From JANSYP01 sp038751255 (lineage in GTDB: Bacteria; Pseudomonadota; Alphaproteobacteria; Rhodobacterales; Rhodobacteraceae), in assembly GCA_038751255.1 (NCBI GenBank), contig JBCDGN010000079.1, positions 1 to 17,850 on the forward strand: DNA of 17,850 bases, given 5' to 3'. Below, piece by piece: positions 1 to 7,071 of the stretch. A model generated the notes under the pieces. That model was not told the origin of the DNA. It saw only the letters and a program-made list of their open reading frames with translations, and did not search any database. The position numbers and the translations under genes are program-made. The stretch's first letter is position 1; the number at the start of each line of letters is the position of its first letter.

Positions 1-35
1 CTGTGTCCTTCTTCGCAGGAAAGGGCAAGTCATGA
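1..35 (+). CDS. 3' tail of an upstream gene, probably another transporter subunit
   Basis: The frame starting at base 3 is open and ends at TGA 33-35, reading VSFFAGKGKS before the stop. That stop overlaps the ATG of the permease at 32 in an ATGA arrangement, which is also used at other junctions in this window. In two-permease sugar ABC operons the preceding gene is usually another permease or the ATPase. Ten residues are too few to say which, so identity is inferred only from context. Confidence 0.4.
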   Translation, partial: VSFFAGKGKS

Positions 36-1000
36 CTGCCGCAACAACAAACGTCCCAAGCAACCCTAATCGCAATACGGTCCGTGCCACGCAGCGTCGC
101 GAGCTCTTGATGCTTTTGGGCTTCCTTGCGGTAATCTGGGCTGTCACCACACTGCTTAGCCCGCGTTTTCTGACGCCCGCCAATCTGAACGACATTCTGA
201 TCCAAGCGGCACCGCTGGGCTTTGTGGTCATGGGGCAGATGATCGTGATCATCGTTCGTGGGCTGGACCTGTCGGTTGCGTCTATCATGGCAACAGTGGC
301 GGTGCTCTCAACCTCGCTCATCGACGTGACGCCGATTATCTTTGTTGTGGGACTGTTGCTCGGTGCTCTGATCGGAGCGGTGAACGGCTACCTTGTGGCG
401 TATCGTCATGTGACCCCGTTCTTGGCAACCCTGGCAACGATGATCGTTTTGCAGGGCATCCGCTTTGCCTATACCGGCGGGGCGCCCGGCGGCTCATTGC
501 CGGAAACTTTCCGCTTCCTTGCCACGGGCAGTGTGCTTGGGATCCCTGTTGCGCTCTTTGCACTCGCACTCGTGGCTTTCGGCGTGCACTGGATGCTTGA
601 ACGTTCAGTGTTTGGCCGGCGTCTGAAACTGTTCGGCGATAGCCCAGAGGCCGCCTATATGACCGGCGCGCCCACCAAGCTGTTGCAAGTCATGGCCTAT
701 GTGATTTCGGGCGTTTTGGCCGCGCTCGCCGGTCTGTTTCTGGTGGGCTATGTGGGTATCGTCGACAATTGGACGGGCCGAGGCTACGAGTTGGACAGCA
801 TCGCTGCTGCGGTCATTGGCGGGGCAGCGCTGTCGGGCGGCAAAGGCTCTGTACCTGGTGTCTTATTGGCCGCGCTCATCCTGGTTTCGTTGTTCAATAT
901 TGTCGTGATCCTCGGCCTCTCGATCGAGCTGCAACTTGTCATCAAGGGCACGCTCATCATCCTGGCCGCTGCGGTCTATATGAAGCGATCCCAAAACTGA
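32..1000 (+). CDS. Sugar ABC transporter permease (RbsC/YjfF type)
   Basis: Inner-membrane permease of a carbohydrate ABC importer (BPD_transp_2 family). The 322 residues are normal for the family. After a charged N-terminus (residues 1-23) come several hydrophobic spans. Family signatures are GLDLSV at 77-82, the cytoplasmic coupling loop around GRRLKLFGDSPEAA (195-208), where RbsC proteins contact the ATPase, and GYELDSIAAAVIGG (251-264) followed by a glycine-rich turn. The ATG is chosen because its overlap with the upstream stop codon implies translational coupling, and AGGAAAGGG lies just upstream. The next gene begins 10 bases after the stop. The ATPase and a secreted binding protein are not in the window and presumably lie upstream. 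The substrate cannot be read from the sequence; a pentose, polyol or related sugar is typical of the family. Confidence 0.92.
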   Translation: MTAATTNVPSNPNRNTVRATQRRELLMLLGFLAVIWAVTTLLSPRFLTPANLNDILIQAAPLGFVVMGQMIVIIVRGLDLSVASIMATVAVLSTSLIDVTPIIFVVGLLLGALIGAVNGYLVAYRHVTPFLATLATMIVLQGIRFAYTGGAPGGSLPETFRFLATGSVLGIPVALFALALVAFGVHWMLERSVFGRRLKLFGDSPEAAYMTGAPTKLLQVMAYVISGVLAALAGLFLVGYVGIVDNWTGRGYELDSIAAAVIGGAALSGGKGSVPGVLLAALILVSLFNIVVILGLSIELQLVIKGTLIILAAAVYMKRSQN

Positions 1001-1009
1001 GGATGTGCG

Positions 1010-2341
1010 ATGAGCCGAGATGCTAAGTCCAACATCCAAAGGATCACTGCGATCTTGAAAGGGTTCGACGCCGACAACACCCCGCGTCGCACTCATGACG
1101 TGCTGGATGATCTTGGGGCCACGCGGTCAACCGGTTTCGGGCTCTTGCGTGCCCTGGTTCGGGCGGGCTGGTTGGAGCGCTATGACCACGGGCTCGTCCG
1201 TTTGGGGGACAAAGCGCGCGGCATGGCCTTCGCCCCACTGGATGCACAGGACCAAAGTGAGACCGCCACCATGCGGGCCGCTCCGGGGGCGCCCCCCCGA
1301 GCACATGGCGCGCCCGATTTGGAATGGGACCCAGACTTGGTGCGAACCGTCGAAACAGAACGCTACAAAGCCAAGCCCCCATTTCGCATCGGGTTTTCCA
1401 ATGCGTCGGTCAACAATGCCTGGCGCCGCGCGATGCAAGAGAGCCTGGCCTATGCGGAAAAGACCAATCAACAGCAGATCGCAGAGCTTCTGATCAAAGA
1501 CGCCGAGGATGATCCCGACCTGCAATGTCGTCAAATTGACGATTTGGTGGGTCAAGGCATCCAACTGCTGTTGATCTCTACAACCTCGGTCGCCCATGTG
1601 GCGCTCAGCAATCGGCTGAAGGCCCTCGCCGAAGATGGGTTGCCGATTGTCGCCGTGGATAGGCGTCCCAATGATCGCTCCTCCCTGACGACCTTTGTCA
1701 CAGCCTCAGATCACCGTATCGGGCGCATCAGTGCGCTTTGGCTGTCAGAACATCTGTCGGGTCAGGGGCGCGTTTGGCTGCTTTCCGGTCTTGAAGGCAC
1801 CAGCCCGGCCATTCGGCGCCAGCAGGCAGCACTCCAAGTCCTATCTCAGTATCCCGGCATTCAAGTGGAATTTGTAAGCCACACAGACTGGACCCCAGAC
1901 GGGGGCTACCGAACGGTGGGACGTTTGCTTGATGACACCGGGCGCTCGCCTGACGGGGTCTGGTGCGACAGCGGCCTTCAAGGCGTCGGATCGGTACGGC
2001 AGTTCATAGATCGCGGCCTTGCTATTCCGGCGCATACCGGGGGTGACCTGAACCAAATGTACAAGCTTTGCCTTGAAAAGAAGGTTCCCATGGTTGCGCT
2101 CGACTATCCGGCAAGTATGGGAGCCCGTGCCCTGGAAGTGGCTTTGGACGTGCTGTCAGGCCAGCCGGTACCGCAAAGGGTGGAAGTCCCGGTTCAGATT
2201 ATTTTGCCAAGGGGCCAGGAAACCCAATCGGTCAAAGCCGACACCTGGGCCGAGAGGCATGTTGAATGGGCTTTGGGCGATGATGCGGTGCTTTCCCAAG
2301 GACCGGCGTTGCAGTCAGCTTTGGCAAAGGCCGCGTCATGA
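1010..2341 (+). CDS. Winged-helix / sugar-binding-domain fusion regulator
   Basis: This 443-residue protein joins two recognisable parts. Residues about 5-75 form an IclR-like winged helix, with a recognition-helix region TRSTGFGLLRALVRAGWLER (38-57) and a wing-like segment after it. A low-complexity Ala/Pro/Gly linker follows (about 78-115). Residues about 124-420 resemble periplasmic sugar-binding proteins of the RbsB/Peripla_BP_4 type, starting FRIGFSNASVNNAW at 125-138. There is no signal peptide, so the binding domain should stay in the cytoplasm as an effector sensor, as in LacI proteins. The DNA-binding part is not the LacI helix-turn-helix. The start follows GAGGA, which overlaps the permease stop. 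The stop overlaps the next gene by ATGA. I infer that it senses the transported sugar or a derivative and controls this operon. The domain assignment is from pattern recognition only. Confidence 0.8.
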   Translation: MSRDAKSNIQRITAILKGFDADNTPRRTHDVLDDLGATRSTGFGLLRALVRAGWLERYDHGLVRLGDKARGMAFAPLDAQDQSETATMRAAPGAPPRAHGAPDLEWDPDLVRTVETERYKAKPPFRIGFSNASVNNAWRRAMQESLAYAEKTNQQQIAELLIKDAEDDPDLQCRQIDDLVGQGIQLLLISTTSVAHVALSNRLKALAEDGLPIVAVDRRPNDRSSLTTFVTASDHRIGRISALWLSEHLSGQGRVWLLSGLEGTSPAIRRQQAALQVLSQYPGIQVEFVSHTDWTPDGGYRTVGRLLDDTGRSPDGVWCDSGLQGVGSVRQFIDRGLAIPAHTGGDLNQMYKLCLEKKVPMVALDYPASMGARALEVALDVLSGQPVPQRVEVPVQIILPRGQETQSVKADTWAERHVEWALGDDAVLSQGPALQSALAKAAS

Positions 2342-2952
2342 GCGAGACGCCCTATGATAAAGCTGTCGCAAGTTTTGAAGCGCTCCTTGACGCGTCCTCC
2401 CGGGTCTCTCACGCAAAACCCGTCCGCTTGATCAAAGAAAGCGGGCAAAACATGACCACGGGGTACCGCCACACTGCAGCTTTGGAAGCCGATGGGTTCC
2501 TGCGGCGCGATGAAAGCGGTGTGTATTTGCGCGGCACAGCGGCATTGCGCACATCACTAAGCGCGTTTGGGTTTGGACGGCTTGCGCCCGTGATCGAGCC
2601 TGTCTTGCGACGTCTTAAGGACGGCACTCAGCACACATCCTTTCTTGCCATCATCGAAGAAAGCGACGTCTGCGTTGGCCCGTACTTTCAGGGACGTGCG
2701 ACACGGCACATCAAGCTCGCCGCGACCTACCGTATTGAAATATCCCGAGCATTGAGTATCGGCGACGCCAGCGAGGTTACACTCGTGCCGGTGGGCTCAG
2801 AAACCGGCGCGCGCCTCAACACCCTGATGACACCGGTTGCCTCTCGCGCACTTTACACCGCGGTTCTTGGCTTCGCGCTCACGCCAGCGCGCCTTCCAGA
2901 CAGATCTCTCTTTCAAGCGCTCTCTCAAGCAGCGGAGCAGATCGCGCCATGA
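2338..2952 (+). CDS. Short IclR-like winged-helix protein
   Basis: Small cytoplasmic protein of 204 residues. Residues about 5-68 look like an IclR-type winged helix: TTGYRHTAALEADGFLRRDE (40-59) is followed by a short wing (GVYLRG). The rest, about 130 residues, is much shorter than the usual IclR effector domain of about 170-180 residues. It has only vague similarity to it (LKDGTQHTSFLAIIEESDVCVGP), so its ligand-binding ability is uncertain. It overlaps the upstream fusion regulator and the downstream hydrolase by ATGA at both ends, so the three are probably co-translated. The similar N-terminal halves of this protein and the preceding one suggest a duplicated regulator pair, perhaps acting together. 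I see no direct proof of DNA binding. Confidence 0.65.
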   Translation: MSETPYDKAVASFEALLDASSRVSHAKPVRLIKESGQNMTTGYRHTAALEADGFLRRDESGVYLRGTAALRTSLSAFGFGRLAPVIEPVLRRLKDGTQHTSFLAIIEESDVCVGPYFQGRATRHIKLAATYRIEISRALSIGDASEVTLVPVGSETGARLNTLMTPVASRALYTAVLGFALTPARLPDRSLFQALSQAAEQIAP

Positions 2953-3758
2953 CGCTGAGCTACTGGAATAGCCAGTTTCAGTTCACAAAACTACTTCCTG
3001 ATTTCCAGGACTGTCTTACGCGCATGACGGCGCGAAGTGATGCGCTTTGGCTTGATCTGAGAACTATCTCCTACGGACCTGATGCCAGGCAAGTCATAGA
3101 GATGATGGGAACGCCTGACGCGGGTACCGTCCTTCCGGTTTTTATCCATGGTGGGTACTGGCGGGCCTTAACGGCATCGGTTCACCGGTATGTTCTGCCG
3201 CGCCTAGCGGGCCAAGCTGGTGCCGTCGCCAATCTTGAATATCGCCTTCTACCCGATGTCACGTTGGCCGAGATAATCGAAGATGCCCTGACCGGTCTGA
3301 GTCTGATCGCAGCGCAAACCGGATGTCGTCTGGTCGTGGTCGGCCACTCTGCTGGGGGGCATTTGGCGATTATGAGCGCTCTGCGCCTACCCGACATCGT
3401 GGTTGGCGCGGTGGGCGTCAGTGGGATCTATGACCTGACGCCTTTGCAATGGTCCTTTCTGCGCGAAGAGGTTGGTCTGGAGGCGCACGATCTTGTGGGG
3501 CACAGCCCGCAAGAGAACTGGAACACCCCCGACGCGTCGCATGTTTTGTTGGCGATTGGGGACGCAGAAACCCCTGAGTTTCATCGCCAAGCACAGCAAT
3601 TTGCCACCACCCATGGCGCCCGCGTGATCACCGTACCCGATTGCCATCATATGACTGTTCTGGATGTGCTTGCAGACCCTAAGAGCGGCCTATCCCACGA
3701 AATCCAAACCTTTATTCAGAGCACCAATATCGGTCGCTCATCCACATCTGGTTCATAG
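2949..3758 (+). CDS. Alpha/beta hydrolase, kynurenine-formamidase-like
   Basis: Probable cytoplasmic serine hydrolase of 269 residues. The oxyanion-hole motif HGGYW is at 67-71, the nucleophile elbow GHSAGG is at 132-137 (Ser134), and a GVSGIYDLTPL segment (156-166) is typical of formamidases of the BNA7/KynB-like alpha/beta type. The acid is probably Asp205 in LLAIGDAE and the base His233 or His234 in PDCHHM. The family hydrolyses small amides and esters. Because it sits between regulators and a cupin in a sugar-uptake operon, its substrate here may be an ester, lactone or N-acyl form of the imported compound rather than N-formylkynurenine; no other tryptophan-degradation gene is visible. 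Its start overlaps the upstream stop by ATGA. The cupin follows after 12 bases. Confidence 0.8.
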   Translation: MTLSYWNSQFQFTKLLPDFQDCLTRMTARSDALWLDLRTISYGPDARQVIEMMGTPDAGTVLPVFIHGGYWRALTASVHRYVLPRLAGQAGAVANLEYRLLPDVTLAEIIEDALTGLSLIAAQTGCRLVVVGHSAGGHLAIMSALRLPDIVVGAVGVSGIYDLTPLQWSFLREEVGLEAHDLVGHSPQENWNTPDASHVLLAIGDAETPEFHRQAQQFATTHGARVITVPDCHHMTVLDVLADPKSGLSHEIQTFIQSTNIGRSSTSGS

Positions 3759-3770
3759 AGGAGGGAACCG

Positions 3771-4340
3771 ATGACCATCACAACCGAAAGCTACACATCC
3801 GTCCCTAAGGGCATGATCCCAAACAGCCGTTTCCCGCTCCTGGTGCACCGAAATGCCGTGCCGGGTGGCGGCGCGGATGCCGTCAAGGGGCGGTTTCGCT
3901 CCAACGGGTGGTCGAACAACTGGGACTATCCGGGCGTCTATGAATATGCGCATTTCCACTCCACCACCCATGAATGCCTCGGCTGCGCGCAAGGCTGGAT
4001 GGAGTTCAACCTTTCTGTCGGCGAAGGCGGTTGGTCAAAGGTCCGCATCGAAGCAGGCGATGTGATCATTATGCCTGCTGGCGTGAGCCACGAGATGATC
4101 GGACAGGCTGAGGACATCCATATGTGCGGTGGCTATCCGCAGGGACGCGATTGGGACGACATTCAAGAAGAGTTCCTCAGCGAGGAAGACTACAAACGTG
4201 CCTGCAAGCGGATCATGATGCTGCCGATCCCGGACAAAGATCCCGCCACAGGGCGCGCCATGCCGGAATGGCACGCCGCGGCCTCTTCGGTGGATGGAGG
4301 CTGGAACGACTGGCGGCACGCGCTCGATAAGCGCGAGTGA
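3771..4340 (+). CDS. Cupin-domain protein (YjlB-like)
   Basis: A 189-residue single-domain cupin. Motif 1 includes YAHFHSTTHECLG (59-71), with His61, His63 and His67 plus Glu68 as likely metal ligands. Motif 2 is AGDVIIMPAGVSHE (95-108), with His107. The metal site therefore appears intact. The overall layout, with motif 1 close to the middle and a C-terminal tail about 75 residues long, resembles the YjlB group, whose reaction is not settled. A very strong ribosome site, AGAGGAGGG, lies 5 bases before the ATG and supports high expression. It is the last gene of the plus-strand operon and is followed within 25 bases by a terminator hairpin. I infer a catalytic role, such as an isomerase or dioxygenase, on the compound handled by the operon. 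A storage or regulatory role cannot be excluded. Confidence 0.8.
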   Translation: MTITTESYTSVPKGMIPNSRFPLLVHRNAVPGGGADAVKGRFRSNGWSNNWDYPGVYEYAHFHSTTHECLGCAQGWMEFNLSVGEGGWSKVRIEAGDVIIMPAGVSHEMIGQAEDIHMCGGYPQGRDWDDIQEEFLSEEDYKRACKRIMMLPIPDKDPATGRAMPEWHAAASSVDGGWNDWRHALDKRE

Positions 4341-4361
4341 GACTGGTCAATTCTCGAGTAT

Positions 4362-4384
4362 GGGCTCCCCATGCTGGGGAGCCC
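4362..4384. terminator. Bidirectional hairpin terminator
   Basis: GGGCTCCCC (4362-4370) and GGGGAGCCC (4376-4384) form a perfect 9-bp GC-rich stem with the 5-base loop ATGCT. It lies 22 bases past the cupin stop and 15 bases before the stop of the convergent hisD-like gene. The downstream T-tract is weak (TAACTTGGTTTG), so efficiency is unproven, but stem quality and position argue for termination from both sides. Confidence 0.8.
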
Positions 4385-4399
4385 TAACTTGGTTTGTCT

Positions 4400-5764
4400 C
4401 TACTCCGCTGCTTCGCGATAAGGGGCACCTGACGCATAAGGCACGTTCACACCGCCATAGCGTCGGACGCGGATATTGCATTGCTCCGCGTGGCCGGCGA
4501 AGCCTTCGAGCATACACAGCCGCGAGCCAAATTCACCGATCAACGTCGCAGCCTCATCCGTTGTCACCTTCTGGTAGCTGTGCGTTTTCATAAACTTGCC
4601 GACCCAAAGCCCGCCGGTGTATCGGCCTGCTTTTTTCGTGGGCAAGGTGTGATTTGTGCCAATGACCTTGTCGCCATTGGCGACATTGGTGCGCGGCCCC
4701 AAAAACAAGGCGCCGTAACAGGTCATGTTTTCCAAGAACCAATCATCACGGTCCGTCATCACCTGCACGTGTTCCGAGGCGATGTCGTCAGCGACGCTGA
4801 GCATCTCGTCATAAGTGTCGCAAACAATGACCTCACCATAGTCTTCCCATGACACCCGAGCCGTCTCTGCCGTTGGCAGAATGGTCAAAAGACGTTCGAT
4901 CTCGGCCAACGTTTCCTGTGCCAGTTTGCGTGAATTGGTCAGCAAAACGCAGGGGCTGTTGTATCCGTGTTCAGCCTGGCCAAGGAGGTCTGTGGCACAA
5001 AGCTCTGGATCTGCTGCGGTCTCATCTGCAATCACCATCGTCTCGGTGGGACCTGCGAAAAGATCGATGCCCACACGACCGAAAAGCTGCCGTTTCGCTT
5101 CTGCAACAAAGGCATTGCCAGGGCCAACAAGCATGTGCACCGGCTCAATCGTTTCGGTGCCAAGCGCCATGGCCCCGATCCCCTGGATGCCGCCCAACAC
5201 GTATATCTCATGCGCACCGCCCAAATGCATTGCCGCGATCACAGCCGGATTGGGCTTGCCCTGGAACGGGGGCGTACAAGCAATGATCCGCGGCACTCCG
5301 GCCACAGACGCCGTTGCGACCGACATATGCGCAGAGGCGACCATCGGGAACTTACCGCCTGGCACGTAGCATCCCACTGACTGAACGGGGATGTTTTTGT
5401 GCCCCAAGATCACACCCGGCATGGTTTCAACTTCAACATCAAGCATCGAGTCGCGCTGCGCCTGAGCAAAGTTGCGCACCTGTTGCTGCGCGAACTTAAT
5501 GTCATCCAACTCGCGTGGGCTAAGTTGCGCAATAAGGTCATCGATCTCCGCTTGGCTGAGGCGAAAACTTGGCGGGCTATAGCCATCAAATTTTTCACTG
5601 AGTTCACGCACTGCCGCATCGCCGCGGGCTTCGATGTCTGCCAAGGTCGCCTCGACCACCGCACGGGTCTTTGCATCATCTTCTGCGCGTTCTTCGGCAG
5701 GCTTTCCGATCTTGAGATGTTCGATGGCCCTTGGGCACACTCCTCCTTTGACAGCCTGCGGCAC
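4400..5764 (-). CDS. HisD-family dehydrogenase, HpsN-like
   Basis: NAD- and zinc-dependent alcohol dehydrogenase of the histidinol-dehydrogenase family, 454 residues from this GTG. Residues matching the known HisD zinc and catalytic positions are all present: Gln263 and His266 (GQAEH), Glu331-His332 (SEHVQV), Asp365 (NGDKVIGTNH) and His425 (FAGHAEQ). It resembles the catabolic paralogues typified by HpsN (2,3-dihydroxypropane-1-sulfonate to sulfolactate) more than biosynthetic HisD, and no other his gene is nearby. The substrate remains open. The start is uncertain. AAAGGAGGA at 5749-5741 lies inside the ORF, and the conserved region begins at AIEHLKIGKP (13-22), just after an AGG codon (5731-5729) where an ATG would be expected. 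A second GTG is at 5740-5738. It lies downstream of a LacI gene on the same strand, 140 bases away. Confidence 0.85.
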   Translation of the reverse strand: MPQAVKGGVCPRAIEHLKIGKPAEERAEDDAKTRAVVEATLADIEARGDAAVRELSEKFDGYSPPSFRLSQAEIDDLIAQLSPRELDDIKFAQQQVRNFAQAQRDSMLDVEVETMPGVILGHKNIPVQSVGCYVPGGKFPMVASAHMSVATASVAGVPRIIACTPPFQGKPNPAVIAAMHLGGAHEIYVLGGIQGIGAMALGTETIEPVHMLVGPGNAFVAEAKRQLFGRVGIDLFAGPTETMVIADETAADPELCATDLLGQAEHGYNSPCVLLTNSRKLAQETLAEIERLLTILPTAETARVSWEDYGEVIVCDTYDEMLSVADDIASEHVQVMTDRDDWFLENMTCYGALFLGPRTNVANGDKVIGTNHTLPTKKAGRYTGGLWVGKFMKTHSYQKVTTDEAATLIGEFGSRLCMLEGFAGHAEQCNIRVRRYGGVNVPYASGAPYREAAE

Positions 5765-5887
5765 AAGCTGCCGAGTTTGCGCAAAAAATTCTGCGCGAGA
5801 CTTATCTTGATTTCGGGTGGCCTGATGGGCCGTAGGGTCGGAAACTAAACGGAGCGAAGCGCGCCGTAAATCATCACAGGAAGGCTA

Positions 5888-5899
5888 TGAAAATTTTCA
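5888..5899. promoter_or_regulatory. 12-bp palindrome between lacI and the hisD-like gene
   Basis: TGAAAATTTTCA is a perfect 12-bp palindrome just beyond the lacI stop, in the 140-base gap upstream of the hisD-like gene. It could be an operator for that gene, but it is AT-centred rather than the CG-centred form usual for LacI proteins, and short AT palindromes also arise by chance. Confidence 0.3.
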
Positions 5900-5904
5900 C
5901 CGGC

Positions 5905-6885
5905 CTAGCCGCTGTTCCGAACGACCAAATCCGCTGGCACCACCACGATCTGACCTTCTTGAGAAGGTGCCGATGTCACACGGCGCATGACGGTCATCGT
6001 TTCATCGACCATGTTTTCGACATTTTGGCTGATGGTGGTCAGCTGATACCGTGGCCAGCGCGCCATCGGAACATCGTCGTAGCCGATGATTGATACGTCT
6101 CTTCCTGGTTCAAGGCCTGCCTCATGTGCCGCATCGATCAGCGCAAAACCCATCTGATCATTTGCGCAGAAAACACCATCTGGCGGAGACGTGCTATCAA
6201 ACAGCCTGCGCCCAAGTTCCAACGAGATTTCATAGTCGTACTCACCCACCAAATCGTATTCCAGGTTCTGTCCGGCCGCTTCCAAGACATCCAGAAATCC
6301 ACGGCGCCGTTCAAGATGGGTGGACGTGCTTCTGCGGCCACCGACATAAGCGAAGCAAGATCGTCCTTGGCCAAACAGTCTTTGCCCTGCAAGTTTGCCG
6401 CCCCCGAAGTTATCGGCGCATACCGCAGTCATTTCGGCGTCCACTTGAACTCGGTTGAACAAAATGACCGGCAGGCCGCGACTACGACAAGCTTGCGATA
6501 GGGTCGAAGACAGTTCGGCAGACGTTAGAATGACCGCATCGATGGGCATGGCAAGCACTCGATCTGTCTGACCGTCAAGGCTGCCGCGATCCGGCGCGAT
6601 CAGGGTGGTCATTTCCCAATCAAGTGCTTTGGCCGCAGCCGAGAACAGCTTCAGCGCTTGGGCGTAAAACGGATTGTCGATGTCTCCGATCACCACTGCA
6701 AAAGCGATCGCATTTCTGCCCTCTCGGGCGCGCTTTTGGGGCGGCGTGTACCCTCGTTTTGCGGCCTCTCCCAGGATCAACTGTCGGAGTTCCGGCGATA
6801 TCGAAGCGTCGGCTCTAAAGGCGCGCGAGACGGCCGACAGGGAGGTCCCGCAAATCTTTGCGATATCGCGCGCTGTTGTTTTCAT
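5905..6885 (-). CDS. LacI/GalR-family transcriptional regulator
   Basis: Cytoplasmic sugar-responsive repressor of 326 residues from the ATG at 6885-6883. A longer reading (to 7035) is possible, but LacI proteins start almost at the helix-turn-helix, which here is TARDIAKICGTSLSAVSRAF (4-23), and AGGGA lies a few bases upstream of this ATG. The hinge is about residues 46-58. The effector domain follows, from about 59, with the typical GDIDNPFYAQAL entry (67-78) and, late in the protein, the PDGVFCANDQMGFALIDA and ISIIGYDD-like (VSIIGYDDVPMARW) segments. It lies between the LnmK-like gene and the hisD-like gene, all on the minus strand, and faces the plus-strand aldolase operon across a region with a 14-bp CG-centred palindrome. 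It is therefore the best candidate local regulator of that operon or of the hisD-like gene. Confidence 0.9.
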   Translation of the reverse strand: MKTTARDIAKICGTSLSAVSRAFRADASISPELRQLILGEAAKRGYTPPQKRAREGRNAIAFAVVIGDIDNPFYAQALKLFSAAAKALDWEMTTLIAPDRGSLDGQTDRVLAMPIDAVILTSAELSSTLSQACRSRGLPVILFNRVQVDAEMTAVCADNFGGGKLAGQRLFGQGRSCFAYVGGRRSTSTHLERRRGFLDVLEAAGQNLEYDLVGEYDYEISLELGRRLFDSTSPPDGVFCANDQMGFALIDAAHEAGLEPGRDVSIIGYDDVPMARWPRYQLTTISQNVENMVDETMTVMRRVTSAPSQEGQIVVVPADLVVRNSG

Positions 6886-6995
6886 CTTTCCCTGCCTGGA
6901 TGACCCGAACTCATCCTTAGCATTATGCGACATCGCTCCATGTTGCATCGGGTCTAGATACATCAGCGCGGCGATCAAACGGACCCATCCAAAAT

Positions 6996-7010
6996 GGAAC
7001 GGTCCGTTCC
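6996..7010. promoter_or_regulatory. Candidate operator upstream of lacI
   Basis: GGAACGG (6996-7002) and CCGTTCC (7004-7010) are perfect 7-base inverted arms around one base. The site lies 111 bases upstream of the chosen lacI start, where an autoregulatory operator would be expected. A loop of one base cannot form a hairpin, so a dimeric protein site is the likelier reading. A looser GGAA-CGC-TTCC lies at 8149-8159, beside the larger palindrome upstream of the aldolase operon. Confidence 0.5.
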
Positions 7011-7071
7011 TCTTACCAATGCTCATGCGTCGCAAATCGACAGATCAACCCCAGCGGCAACCTATGAGCGG

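Noticed and set aside
4481..5848. Several long plus-strand frames opposite the hisD-like gene
   Set aside because: They are antisense shadows of a clearly conserved HisD-family protein and carry no motifs of their own.
6886..7035. Fifty-residue N-terminal extension of the LacI protein
   Set aside because: LacI proteins begin at the helix-turn-helix, and the internal ATG at 6885 has its own ribosome site; the extension is not similar to any domain.
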